A stretch of 64,000 nucleotides of DNA, from assembly GCA_902542975.1 (NCBI GenBank), contig CACBWM010000001.1:1-64000 (forward strand), written 5' to 3'. Origin of the DNA: an uncultured Pelagibacteraceae bacterium (GTDB lineage: Bacteria > Pseudomonadota > Alphaproteobacteria > Pelagibacterales > Pelagibacteraceae). Positions 18,649 through 27,382 of this stretch are shown here, piece by piece. Position numbers and translations under genes: made by a program. The notes under the pieces are model-generated. The model had not been told where the DNA came from, did no database searches, and saw only the letters and a list, made by a program, of their open reading frames with translations. How positions within the stretch are numbered: position 1 is the first letter of the stretch; every line of letters starts with the position of its first letter.

Positions 18649-19476
18649 GTGAGAAATTTAATACTTTTATTTTTAAGTTATATAATTCTAACTACTTATG
18701 CTTTTTCAAATTCAGTATCAGAGTATATTTCAAACTTAATTCCGGGAGAAGGAGATACGGAAGTAAGTATTGATTTAAGAGAAAATTATTCTCCAGATTA
18801 TAGTATCTTGTTAGTTAGAGAATTAGATAGAAATGAAAATGGTAATTATTTTACCCAAATGTCTATATTTAATACTGAGAAAAATAACGATGAAAGAATT
18901 ACTGCAAATTTTGGTTTAGGAAAAAGATATCTAAGTGATGATAAATTTACACTTACGGGATTAAATGTATTCTTAGATTATGATAATGAAGGAAATGCTA
19001 GATCGAGCCTTGGTTTGGAAATGAGAAATGCTGTATTAGAATTTGCATTTAATAATTATTTTGGTTTGGATGACGCTGATGGAGAGAAAGTTTTAGACGG
19101 ATATGATTTAAGATTAGCGTCGCAAATACCTTATTTACACTGGGCTGATATATTTTTGAACTCATATTCTTGGGATGGAGAAGAAAGAAATGATATTGAG
19201 GGACTAATTATTGGTTCTGAATTATCTTTATCATCAACATTGCAATTAGAATTAGCTTATGATGATAAGGATAGGACTGGGCTAGATGACGAGTACTATG
19301 TAAAATTAATGTTTGTTTATCCTCCAAAAGAAGGACCAACATTAGGAGATGGAATGAGTTCAGATATGTGGAGGGAGAATAAAGATATGACTGGAGAACT
19401 ACTAACAAAGGTAAAAAGAAATAATAAAATTATGGTTGAGTTTAATGGTAATGCAACCATATCAAGGACTGATTAA
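18649..19476 (+). CDS. Inverse-autotransporter-type outer-membrane beta-barrel, no passenger
   Basis: 275 residues beginning with a signal peptide (to about AFS at residue 20), GTG start. The body resembles the intimin/invasin inverse-autotransporter beta domain: FTQMSIFN, ANFGLGKRYL, LTGLNVFLDYD, SLGLEMR, NNYFGL, GYDLRLASQIPYL follow in the family order. In intimin-like proteins an Ig-like passenger follows the barrel; here the protein stops after about 50 residues beyond it. The next gene begins on the last base of the stop and encodes another secreted protein. Fold assignment is by pattern recognition and deserves a profile search. Confidence 0.72.
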   Translation: MRNLILLFLSYIILTTYAFSNSVSEYISNLIPGEGDTEVSIDLRENYSPDYSILLVRELDRNENGNYFTQMSIFNTEKNNDERITANFGLGKRYLSDDKFTLTGLNVFLDYDNEGNARSSLGLEMRNAVLEFAFNNYFGLDDADGEKVLDGYDLRLASQIPYLHWADIFLNSYSWDGEERNDIEGLIIGSELSLSSTLQLELAYDDKDRTGLDDEYYVKLMFVYPPKEGPTLGDGMSSDMWRENKDMTGELLTKVKRNNKIMVEFNGNATISRTD

Positions 19477-20339
19477 TGAAAGAATTTTTTAAATTAACAA
19501 CATTTCTGTTTATATTTGTATTATCTAATAAACTAGCAATTGCTGCAACAGCAACTGGAAATGCTGATGTTTATAAAGTGATTATGAGAAAAGTTGAACT
19601 TTGCACTGGTTATACAGTTGTTGACTTTGATGATGTTGGAACTGCTGCCGCATGTCATGATGCGGTAACTATTGGTTCAGGCGACAAAGAAGTAGACATT
19701 GCTTCTGTAACAGCTGGTTCTGCTGCTGCTAATTATGGAGATCCTGCACTTTTACCTTTGGGAGAGACTTATACTCATATGAGAGTCACAGTTGATAGAA
19801 AATTTATAATTAGATCTGAAAGCGCTCTTGATACAGGTGGAACTGATGATACAGATAATTGTGTTACTGTAGCAACCACTGACGCGCAATACGAAAATGA
19901 TGAGGCAACTGATAAGTATACCCATAAAGTAGCAATAGCTGAAGGTGGAACAAAAGCAGCTATGAATTTATATATGACTGACGGTAGACAGGGAGACGAA
20001 AGCACAAGTAACAATTATACTCAATGTGAAACAGCTAATTGTGCAAAAAATGATGGGTGGACTTGGGATTATGCAGCCTCAGCTTCTAATCTTTCATCAG
20101 CAATCGCAATGACAACAATGAGATCCTCTGTTACAACTGATGATATTCAACTGGTGTATGCTTTAGCCAAACCTTATACTGTCACATTAACTCCACCAAC
20201 AATCGATATATCTTTTGGTACAAGAAATGCACTTGGTGTACAAGAAGTTTGCGATAATGGTAGTAATTGTGCTGGACAATCAGATTCACATTGTTCATTC
20301 TATCCTGAGGAACCTATTGTAACTATTACGATAAAATAA
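19476..20339 (+). CDS. Secreted cysteine-rich protein of unknown function
   Basis: 287 residues with a clear signal peptide (cleavage near AIA-ATAT, about residue 23). The mature part is rich in Ala, Thr and Asp, poor in Lys and Arg, and has eight cysteines spread along the chain, consistent with disulfides in the periplasm or outside the cell. I recognise no family. It overlaps the preceding barrel gene by one base (TAATG), so the two are likely expressed together and may act together. Confidence 0.75.
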   Translation: MKEFFKLTTFLFIFVLSNKLAIAATATGNADVYKVIMRKVELCTGYTVVDFDDVGTAAACHDAVTIGSGDKEVDIASVTAGSAAANYGDPALLPLGETYTHMRVTVDRKFIIRSESALDTGGTDDTDNCVTVATTDAQYENDEATDKYTHKVAIAEGGTKAAMNLYMTDGRQGDESTSNNYTQCETANCAKNDGWTWDYAASASNLSSAIAMTTMRSSVTTDDIQLVYALAKPYTVTLTPPTIDISFGTRNALGVQEVCDNGSNCAGQSDSHCSFYPEEPIVTITIK

Positions 20340-20342
20340 AAT

Positions 20343-20597
20343 TTATTTTAAACTAGAAATTAAATTACCTGCTTTTTCAAGTTCTCTTAACTCTTGATAT
20401 CCACCCACATGATAGTCATCAAAAAATATTTGAGGTATGGTTCTTTTACCATTTGCTTTTTTTGTCATTTCTTCTCTTAAACCATCTTTCAGTGATACAT
20501 CTATTTCGGTATAACTTAAATTATTTCTTGTTAGCAAACGCTTTGCAGCATCACAATAACCACACATTGGTCCAGAGTAGACGATAATATTTTTCAT
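20343..20597 (-). CDS. grxC: Glutaredoxin (GrxC-type)
   Basis: 84-residue thioltransferase with the thioredoxin fold and active site C12-G-Y-C15 (CGYC in place of the commoner CPYC), the cis-proline in RTIPQIFF and the glycine pair HVGGYQEL that binds glutathione. It uses glutathione to reduce protein disulfides. Convergent with the secreted protein gene, ends 3 bp apart. Confidence 0.93.
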   Translation of the reverse strand: MKNIIVYSGPMCGYCDAAKRLLTRNNLSYTEIDVSLKDGLREEMTKKANGKRTIPQIFFDDYHVGGYQELRELEKAGNLISSLK

Positions 20598-20628
20598 ATC
20601 TTATATATAATCTTAGTTTTATAAATTA

Positions 20629-20928
20629 CTATAGTAGATAGTCGTTTTTATTTATCTTTGATTTGATTAATTTTCTTGAATATTCAAATTTTTTCCTGTG
20701 TTTAATACTTTGCGAACTTGCTCTTTTTCTCCACAATCTAAAAGAAGAGGGTTTTAAAGATCTTCTCATAATTTTAATAACATCACTTTCAGTCTTCCCA
20801 GTTTTTTTCTCAATTTCCTCAAATGTAATTCTGTCTGCCCAAGCCGCCCATATAACCCAATCTGGACTCTCAAGGGGAGGCTCTGGATTCTTTACTCTGG
20901 TTGTGGGTCTGTGACTTTTTTTCATCAA
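20629..20928 (-). CDS. Small DUF2805/TIGR03643-like protein
   Basis: 99 residues, strongly basic, with a WVIWAAWADRITFEEIE segment and an IMRRSLKPSSFRLWRKR stretch characteristic of a conserved uncharacterised proteobacterial family (DUF2805/TIGR03643). The N-terminal helix-turn-helix-like FEEIEKKTGKTESDVIKIMRR suggests nucleic-acid contact, but no function is established. It lies upstream of glutaredoxin on the same strand. Confidence 0.8.
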   Translation of the reverse strand: MMKKSHRPTTRVKNPEPPLESPDWVIWAAWADRITFEEIEKKTGKTESDVIKIMRRSLKPSSFRLWRKRASSQSIKHRKKFEYSRKLIKSKINKNDYLL

Positions 20929-20990
20929 AATTCAATAAATTGCTAAAATTATTTTAATGCAAATACTTAAGGCTATGATATTATCATTTT

Positions 20991-21040
20991 TAGATAGTCC
21001 TATCTAGCCATCTTTAGCTCCCGGTTTTTTAGGACTATCC
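20991..21040 (+). promoter_or_regulatory. Candidate structured leader with two mutually exclusive hairpins
   Basis: Just before the LysE-type gene. A short hairpin pairs TAGATA (20991-20996) with TATCTA (21001-21006). A longer 10-bp stem pairs GATAGTCCTA (20993-21002) with TAGGACTATC (21030-21039). The two share the left arm and cannot form together, as in attenuators and riboswitches. The stem ends 6 bp before the ATG and would cover the ribosome-binding region. No known riboswitch class is recognised. Confidence 0.4.
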
Positions 21041-21045
21041 TTAAA

Positions 21046-21660
21046 ATGCTTCCCTTAGATTTTATCCTTTTTTTACAGATCATTATTTTTATGTTTATTA
21101 CCCCAGGCACACCTAGAATTGTAATTATTTCATACTCAATGAACTATGGTGTTCAAAAATGTGTTTGGACTGCATTAGGAGATGTAACTGCGAACATTAT
21201 TCAGGCAACATTAGTAATTTTTGTTATTGGATCTTTTTTGTCGGACAATCCAACAATATTAAATACTTTAAAGTGGTTAGGTATTGCTTATTTAACGTAT
21301 CTTGCATATGATATTTATAAATCGAGACCTAAAGATATAAATACAAAAGATATTTCAGATAAAAGTTTTTTTTCATTTTATAAAGATGGTTTTTTAGTTG
21401 CAGGAACAAGTCCTAAAGCATGGATGTTCTTCCCATTTATATTTCCACAATTTATTGATTTTAATTCTAATTATATTATCCAGTTTATTATTTTAATAAC
21501 AACTTATGTCATATTAGATTTTCTATCTTTGATTGGTTATGCAATCTTAGCTAATAAATTAATTGTTTGGATCAAAGCTAACCCTAAAATTATAAATACA
21601 ATTTCAGCTTGTGTGATAATTTTGATAGCTATAATTATTGCATTTACTCAACAATACTAA
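21046..21660 (+). CDS. LysE/RhtB-family amino acid exporter
   Basis: 204 residues with about six membrane helices and the family N-terminal motif (FMFITPGTPR; the usual PGP is PGT here) and the AGTSPKAWMFF segment matching the second conserved LysE/RhtB motif. Members export amino acids such as lysine, homoserine, threonine or leucine. ATG at 21046 directly follows the hairpin region described at 20991-21040, so translation may be controlled by RNA structure. Confidence 0.85.
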   Translation: MLPLDFILFLQIIIFMFITPGTPRIVIISYSMNYGVQKCVWTALGDVTANIIQATLVIFVIGSFLSDNPTILNTLKWLGIAYLTYLAYDIYKSRPKDINTKDISDKSFFSFYKDGFLVAGTSPKAWMFFPFIFPQFIDFNSNYIIQFIILITTYVILDFLSLIGYAILANKLIVWIKANPKIINTISACVIILIAIIIAFTQQY

Positions 21661-21748
21661 GATAAATTGCGTTACTACTCCCACTTGCAATTAAATAATT
21701 TTTGTTATTTATTTAAACTTTATTAATTAATTAATTAAAGGGGAATAA

Positions 21749-22987
21749 ATGAAAATAAAAAACATTTTAATTACATTTGTTTCTGCAATAGCATTATTAT
21801 TTTCAACTTCAGTTGTATCATTTGCAAAAGTTGTTGGAGATAAAATAATTCTAGGTGCTGCAATCTCTTTAACTGGAAAGTATTCATCTAATGGTGTTCA
21901 TACTCAAAATGGCTATAACATGGCTGTTGACAGAATTAACAGTATGGGTGGAGTAAAAGTTGGGGGAAAAACTTATAAGTTTGACATTATTTATTACGAT
22001 GATGAATCAAACCCAAAAAGAGCAGCTCAGCTTGCAGAAAGATTAATCTCACAAGATAAAGTAGAGTTCATGCTTGGGCCTTACAGTTCTGGTTTAACAA
22101 AAGCGATCGCACCAGTAACTGAAAAATATGGTGTACCAATGGTTGAGGCTAACGGTGCTTCTAGATCTTTGTTTACAAAAGGTTACAAATATCTATTTGC
22201 AGTATTAGCACCAGCAAACTTATATCTTGATGTAGCAATAAGAACAGCAGTTGAGTTAAATGGTGGTAAAGGTGTAAGAATTGCACAAGCTTTTGAGCAA
22301 GATGCATTCTCACAAGATGTTAGATTAGGCATTTTAGATGCTGCAAAAGAAACTGGATCTGAAATTATAATCGATGATAAACTTCCAAAAGAGCTTAATG
22401 ATATGGCTGCTACATTAGTTAAAGTAAAACAAATGAAGCCAGATGTATTGGTTGTTTCAGGTCATACAAAAGGAGCTTTAACAGCAATAAGACAAATTTC
22501 AGAAATGAAAGTTGATGTTCCTATGTTGGCAATGACACACTGTGATGCTGCAAAATTATCAAAGCAACACGGTAAAAATTCTCAATATGCATTATGCGCT
22601 TCTCAATGGCATAAAACATTAACTTACAAAGATGATTTCTTTAAAGATGGTATGACATATGCAGCAGATTTTGAAAAAGAATTTGGCTACGATCCACCAT
22701 ATCAATCTGCAGAGTCTTCAGCTGCATTGTTAGTATTTAAAGATGCTTTTGAAAGAGCAAATACTTTTGATCAGAAAAAAGTAAGAGATGCTCTTGCTGC
22801 AACTAACATGCAAACATTCTATGGAAATATTAAATTTGCACCTGGTGGTCAAAATGTTGACAAACCAATGGTACTTTTCCAAGTAATGTGTGATGATGCT
22901 GGTAAGTGTGAAAATAAAGTTGTTGCTCCATTAAAATGGGCTTCAGCTGAGTTAATACACCCAGTACCAAAGTGGTCTGAAAGATAA
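21749..22987 (+). CDS. livK: Branched-chain amino acid/amide ABC substrate-binding protein (Liv system 1)
   Basis: 412-residue type I periplasmic binding protein (Peripla_BP_6), signal peptide cleaved near SFA (residue 26). ILGAAISLTGKYSSNG, YDDESNPKRA and LGPYSSG mark the two-lobe LivK fold. It is preceded by AAAGGGG 6 bp before the ATG, a strong ribosome site. A terminator hairpin follows before the permease gene, so the binding protein is probably made in excess. Ligand not readable (amino acid, amide or urea-like). Confidence 0.9.
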   Translation: MKIKNILITFVSAIALLFSTSVVSFAKVVGDKIILGAAISLTGKYSSNGVHTQNGYNMAVDRINSMGGVKVGGKTYKFDIIYYDDESNPKRAAQLAERLISQDKVEFMLGPYSSGLTKAIAPVTEKYGVPMVEANGASRSLFTKGYKYLFAVLAPANLYLDVAIRTAVELNGGKGVRIAQAFEQDAFSQDVRLGILDAAKETGSEIIIDDKLPKELNDMAATLVKVKQMKPDVLVVSGHTKGALTAIRQISEMKVDVPMLAMTHCDAAKLSKQHGKNSQYALCASQWHKTLTYKDDFFKDGMTYAADFEKEFGYDPPYQSAESSAALLVFKDAFERANTFDQKKVRDALAATNMQTFYGNIKFAPGGQNVDKPMVLFQVMCDDAGKCENKVVAPLKWASAELIHPVPKWSER

Positions 22988-22998
22988 AAAAAATAATT

Positions 22999-23026
22999 AA
23001 GCCCCCTAGAAATAGGGGGCTTTTTT
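22999..23026 (+). terminator. Intrinsic terminator between binding protein and permease genes
   Basis: AGCCCCCT pairs with AGGGGGCT around a short A-rich loop, followed by seven T. It lies 12 bp after the livK-like stop and 21 bp before the permease ATG. In SBP operons such an element lets most transcripts end after the binding protein. Confidence 0.9.
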
Positions 23027-23047
23027 TATAGAAATCAAAATTAAATT

Positions 23048-23941
23048 ATGGATTTTTTAGTCTTCCAATATCCAATGATAACCATTCAAGCATGTCTTGA
23101 TGGACTTTTACTTGGAATATTATTTGCATTAATTGCTTATGGAATGGCACTCCAATGGGGTGTTATGAATATAATTAACATTGCACAGGGAGACCTTGTT
23201 ATATTGGGTGGTTACATTGCATATTTTATGTATCTTTATGGTATTCATCCAGCCTGGGGAGTAATTGTCTCTCCTATAATTATGTATTTTGTTGGAATTG
23301 CAATTTACAAATTAGTTATAAATAAAGTTGTCGACAGAGATCTGTTCATCTCAATATTAGCAACCTTTGGAATTAGTATTCTGTTTATGCAGTTAATGAA
23401 CTTTGCATTTGGTGCGGATGTTGTATTGGCTAACTCAGGGTATGGAACAACTATGTTATTTGATAATAATGTTGTTCTACCAAATTCTAAAATATTTTCT
23501 GCTTTTATAAGTATTGTCTTTGCAATTTGTTTAGTAGTTTATATGAAAAGATCAAAATTAGGTCGTGCAATTAGAGCAACAGCTCAAAATGCAAGAGCTG
23601 CAAAGATTTTAGGTGTTGATACTGAAAAAGTTTATGCAGCAACCTTTGGAATAAATGCAGCATTATGTGGTGTAGCAGGAGCTTTAATTTCAATAACTTT
23701 TACAATTCATCCTTATATGGGATTACCATACACTATAAGATCATTTATGATTGTAATTGTTGCAGGATTAGGAAATTTACCTGGAGTAGCTATGTCAGGT
23801 ATGGGACTTGGAATATTTGAGGAATTTGCAGATTATATTCTTGGTACAGAGTTTAGAATTGGTTCAGTATTTTTATTATTAGTTTTAATTTTAGTTTACA
23901 GAAGATTTAAACTTTCAAGAAAGAGAGAGTATTTAAAGTGA
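23048..23941 (+). CDS. livH: ABC permease LivH (Liv system 1)
   Basis: 297-residue inner-membrane permease with about eight helices and the LivH signatures LQWGVMNIINIAQGDLV, RAIRATAQNARAAKILGV (coupling-helix region) and IVAGLGNLPGVAMSG. First gene after the terminator. Its TGA overlaps the GTG start of the 60-codon gene. Confidence 0.93.
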   Translation: MDFLVFQYPMITIQACLDGLLLGILFALIAYGMALQWGVMNIINIAQGDLVILGGYIAYFMYLYGIHPAWGVIVSPIIMYFVGIAIYKLVINKVVDRDLFISILATFGISILFMQLMNFAFGADVVLANSGYGTTMLFDNNVVLPNSKIFSAFISIVFAICLVVYMKRSKLGRAIRATAQNARAAKILGVDTEKVYAATFGINAALCGVAGALISITFTIHPYMGLPYTIRSFMIVIVAGLGNLPGVAMSGMGLGIFEEFADYILGTEFRIGSVFLLLVLILVYRRFKLSRKREYLK

Positions 23942-24120
23942 GAAAAGCTAAAATTAAAGACGATAATGGCAAACTGATAGAAATAGATATTGAAAAGTTT
24001 AAAAAACATTTAGATGAATATCATTCAACAGGATCTAGTCTTCATGAAGAAAATGGACATTATTTTACAGTTGATAAAGATTTTAGAGATAAAATAGAGA
24101 ATTTATATGAACAAAAATAG
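23938..24120 (+). CDS. 60-residue hydrophilic protein between livH and livM
   Basis: Soluble, charged 60-residue protein starting with GTG on the livH stop (GTGA overlap) and overlapping the livM start by 14 bp. Composition (balanced Lys, Asp, Glu; two His; one short helix-rich pattern) looks like a real small protein rather than random AT-rich translation. No family recognised; its tight placement suggests a part in the transporter operon. Confidence 0.55.
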   Translation: MRKAKIKDDNGKLIEIDIEKFKKHLDEYHSTGSSLHEENGHYFTVDKDFRDKIENLYEQK

Positions 24121-25159
24121 TTGGATTTTGTATATAGGAATTTTGGTATTTGGTTTAGTTGCACCATTTATTTTTCCGGCTTTTAAAGTTCAATTATCAA
24201 TTCTGTGTGTATTAATTGTCCTTGCAACCACTTGGAATATCCAAGGTGGTGAAATGGGCTACAATACATTTGGAAATATTCTTTTTTATGGTTTGGGAAT
24301 GTATCTTTGTGCATCCGTTCAAGTTGGTATGTTCTTTCCATTAGCTGAGTGGACTGAAAGTGGTGGTGAAAAAACTTTCGTTCATACACCTTCACAATTC
24401 TTTCAAGGCATGGCAGCTGGTCTGGTAGTTGCTGCTGTTGTTCCTACAATAGTTGCAGGATTAATTGGTTATGCAATTTTAGGATTAAGAGGTCATTACT
24501 TTGCAATTTGTACATTAGGTTTAGGAGTTGCAGCAGGAGAAATTTCTGGAGGTATTGAAATTATTGGAGCTGGACAGGGCTTTACCACTCCTCCTTTTCC
24601 AAACATCGGAGGTCTTGAGGCAAGAGGTGAATTTTTTTATTTTCTAAGTTTTGGAGCACTAGTTTTAACTTTCATTGCTGTAAGAGCAATTTATACAACA
24701 AGGTTTAGATTAATTCTGAACGCAATCAGAGATAATGAAGACAAAGCTGAAGCAATGGGAATTGAGACTATGAAATACAAAATAACTGGATGGATGATTT
24801 CAGCTTTCTTTTGTGGTCTTGCTGGAGGAATAATGGGAGGTCTAGTTGGTTATATCGACTCAACAGATGTTGCATTCGACGGGAGAGAGATGGGTGTTTT
24901 TATGGTTTTAATGGCAATCCTTGGAGGTAAGGGAACTTTATGGGGCCCAATTATTGGTGCAACTTTATTTCACTTTTTTAAAGAGGGTTTTTGGACATTC
25001 TTTCTAGGCTGGCAGTATGTTGCGTTAGGAGTTTTAATAGTAGTGATAGTAATTTATTTCCCAGAAGGATTAATGGGATGGTTAAGAGAAAAATATCCAG
25101 AAAGATTTGGTGAAGTTGTCGATGAAGCCGATCGAAAAGCACAGGTGGAGTTAAAATGA
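24107..25159 (+). CDS. livM: ABC permease LivM (Liv system 1)
   Basis: 350-residue permease of the LivM type with the GYNTFGN, GLRGHYFAICTLGLG and LNAIRDNEDKAEAMGI motifs, the last being the EAA-like cytoplasmic loop that docks on the ATPases. ATGA overlap with the following ATPase gene indicates translational coupling. Confidence 0.93.
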   Translation: MNKNSWILYIGILVFGLVAPFIFPAFKVQLSILCVLIVLATTWNIQGGEMGYNTFGNILFYGLGMYLCASVQVGMFFPLAEWTESGGEKTFVHTPSQFFQGMAAGLVVAAVVPTIVAGLIGYAILGLRGHYFAICTLGLGVAAGEISGGIEIIGAGQGFTTPPFPNIGGLEARGEFFYFLSFGALVLTFIAVRAIYTTRFRLILNAIRDNEDKAEAMGIETMKYKITGWMISAFFCGLAGGIMGGLVGYIDSTDVAFDGREMGVFMVLMAILGGKGTLWGPIIGATLFHFFKEGFWTFFLGWQYVALGVLIVVIVIYFPEGLMGWLREKYPERFGEVVDEADRKAQVELK

Positions 25160-25896
25160 GTATTTTAGAAGTCAACAATGTAAGTAAATCATTTGGTGGT
25201 GTTAAAGCTAATGTTGATATTTCAATGTCAGTTGAAAAAGGAAAGATAGTTGGTCTTATAGGACCTAATGGATCTGGTAAAACTACTTTATTTAATTCAA
25301 TTGTTGGTACTTATCCAATAGACAATGGTTCAATTAAGTTTAATGGAAAAGAAGTATCAGAATTACCGGTGCCAGTAATTGCAAAACTGGGATTATTAAG
25401 AACATTTCAACAAACCAGAATTTATGGAAAATTAAATTGTGTAGATAACATGCTTATCAGTCACAAAGGTAGTGATGAAAGTTTGTTTAAAATTTTCTCA
25501 AAAATTCCAAAAGAGCTTACGGAAAAGGCAGAAAATTTACTTAATTTTGTCGGCTTGTATCAAAAAAGAAAACTTAGAGCAGGAGACTTATCTTTTGGTC
25601 AGCAAAAGTTATTAGAACTTGCAATGGCATTAATGAATGAACCAGAAATGCTACTATTAGATGAGCCAACAGCAGGTATTAATCCTACTTTAATTAATGG
25701 AATTATTGATAGACTAATCAAAGTTAATCAAGATTTTGGAATAACATTACTTGTTATTGAGCACAATATGAGAGTAATTATGCAATTAGCTGAAGACATA
25801 TTTTGTCTTGCTCATGGCAAAATGCTTGCAAATGGAACTCCAGAAGAGATTAAAAATGACAAAAGAGTAGTAGATGCATATTTGGGGGCTCAATAA
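25156..25896 (+). CDS. livG: ABC ATPase LivG (Liv system 1)
   Basis: 246-residue ATP-binding subunit. Walker A GPNGSGKTT (about 37-45), Q-loop in RTFQQTRIY, signature LSFGQQKLLELA, Walker B MLLLDEPTAG and the H-loop in IEHNM. The LivG-type signature (SFGQQ in place of SGGQ) and C-terminal VVDAYLG are characteristic. It abuts LivF with a one-base overlap. Confidence 0.94.
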   Translation: MSILEVNNVSKSFGGVKANVDISMSVEKGKIVGLIGPNGSGKTTLFNSIVGTYPIDNGSIKFNGKEVSELPVPVIAKLGLLRTFQQTRIYGKLNCVDNMLISHKGSDESLFKIFSKIPKELTEKAENLLNFVGLYQKRKLRAGDLSFGQQKLLELAMALMNEPEMLLLDEPTAGINPTLINGIIDRLIKVNQDFGITLLVIEHNMRVIMQLAEDIFCLAHGKMLANGTPEEIKNDKRVVDAYLGAQ

Positions 25897-26681
25897 TGTC
25901 TAATCAATATGAAGTCTTAGGAAAAGCACCTGGTGCAGAAGATTTAAAAAATTTATCTTCAGAAGATATTCATTTAACAATAAAAAATTTGAATGCTGGA
26001 TATGGCAAAATGGAGATTTTACATAATTTTGATTTATTTGTAAGCAAAGCACAATCATTATGTTTAATTGGTCCAAATGGAGCTGGCAAATCAACAATAC
26101 TTCACTCAATATATGGATTTACAAATATTTTCTCAGGTAAAATAGAAATTGATGGAAAAGAAATAACAAATTTAACTCCAGCTGAAAAATTAAAGTCAGT
26201 CGGTATAGCTTATATTCTGCAAGATAATTCAGTCTTTCCAGATATGACTGTTGAAGAAAATTTGTTAATGGGTGGTTTTATCAAAGATAAAACGGAAGAA
26301 TCATATCAAGAGGCAGAAAAGATTTTAGATAAATATGAAAGATTAAGGAACAGAAGAAATCAACCAGCAAAAGTTTTATCAGGTGGTGAAAGAAGATTAT
26401 TAGAAATATCTAGAGCTTTAGTAATGAAGCCTTCAGTTCTTTTAGTTGATGAACCTTCTATTGGATTAGAGCCGAGATATATTGATATGGTATTTGAAAT
26501 TTTGGGAGACTTACAAAAAAATGAAAAAAAAACAATTATTCTAGTTGAGCAAAACGCCAAAAAAGGTTTAGAGTTTTCTGATATTGGATATGTATTAGTA
26601 TCCGGCCAAACTGCTATAGCAGGAAGAGGTGATGATTTACTTAAAAATGATGATGTTGGACGTCTATTTCTAGGCGGATGA
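25896..26681 (+). CDS. livF: ABC ATPase LivF (Liv system 1)
   Basis: 261-residue ATP-binding subunit with a longer N-terminus (about 25 extra residues) than usual. Walker A GPNGAGKST, Q-loop ILQDNSVF, signature LSGGERR, Walker B VLLVDEPSIGL and VEQNAKKGL. Together with LivG it forms the heterodimeric motor. The stop overlaps the AzlC start (ATGA). Confidence 0.93.
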   Translation: MSNQYEVLGKAPGAEDLKNLSSEDIHLTIKNLNAGYGKMEILHNFDLFVSKAQSLCLIGPNGAGKSTILHSIYGFTNIFSGKIEIDGKEITNLTPAEKLKSVGIAYILQDNSVFPDMTVEENLLMGGFIKDKTEESYQEAEKILDKYERLRNRRNQPAKVLSGGERRLLEISRALVMKPSVLLVDEPSIGLEPRYIDMVFEILGDLQKNEKKTIILVEQNAKKGLEFSDIGYVLVSGQTAIAGRGDDLLKNDDVGRLFLGG

Positions 26682-27382
26682 TTAATTCAAAATATTTTTT
26701 CAAAGGAATTCTTTGTGCAAAAGAATTCGATAGCCCTGCAATTGCTCTTGGTTTAAGCTTTTTAGCAATTGGTGCTTTATTAAAAAATTTAGGTTTTACA
26801 ATTCAAGAAAGTATTTTTTCTACCTTTTTAACTTATGCATTACCTGGTTCACTTGTGATGGCAGAATCGATTTTGATTGGCGTTTCGTTACTTAATTTAT
26901 TTTTTGCAGTTTGGTTAGTTAATGCAAGATTGTATCCAATGACTGTATCTTTAATGCCATTGTTAAAGCACCAAAGTCAACCAAGATGGAAGTATTATCT
27001 TTCATGTCATTTTGTTGCAGTATCTTCGTGGTTAATTCTTAAAAATAATTATAAAGATATTGAAAAAAAATATAGAGTCGATTTTTGGATAGGAATTGGA
27101 ACTGCAACTTGGTTGATAGCAATCTTTTCAACTATCTTAGGTTATTACTCTGCTGATTTCTTAAATAGAGAAATGATGATTGGATTAGCTATAATTAATC
27201 CAATTTATTTTACTTGCACAATGATAGGAGTGATGAAGTCTATACAATTAAATGTTTCAATAATTTTAGGAGCTATCTTAGGACCTTTATTTTATTTTAT
27301 TAGTCCTGATTGGTGTGTTTTGATTGGCGGGTTTGTAGCTGGAACTGTTGCTTTTGTAATAGGAGAGAAAAATGTCAGCTAA
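26678..27382 (+). CDS. azlC: AzlC-family branched-chain amino acid exporter subunit
   Basis: 234 residues, about six to seven helices, with the AzlC N-terminal pattern SPAIALGLSFLAIGALLKNLG and YALPGSLVMAESI. AzlC works with the small AzlD to export branched-chain amino acids. ATGA overlap with livF and an 11-bp overlap with azlD put importer and exporter in one transcription unit. Confidence 0.9.
   Translation: MINSKYFFKGILCAKEFDSPAIALGLSFLAIGALLKNLGFTIQESIFSTFLTYALPGSLVMAESILIGVSLLNLFFAVWLVNARLYPMTVSLMPLLKHQSQPRWKYYLSCHFVAVSSWLILKNNYKDIEKKYRVDFWIGIGTATWLIAIFSTILGYYSADFLNREMMIGLAIINPIYFTCTMIGVMKSIQLNVSIILGAILGPLFYFISPDWCVLIGGFVAGTVAFVIGEKNVS

Noticed and set aside
21665-21692. Inverted repeat AATTGC/GCAATT before the first Liv binding protein
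   Set aside because: Only six pairs with a 16-base loop and no T run; not a convincing terminator or leader.
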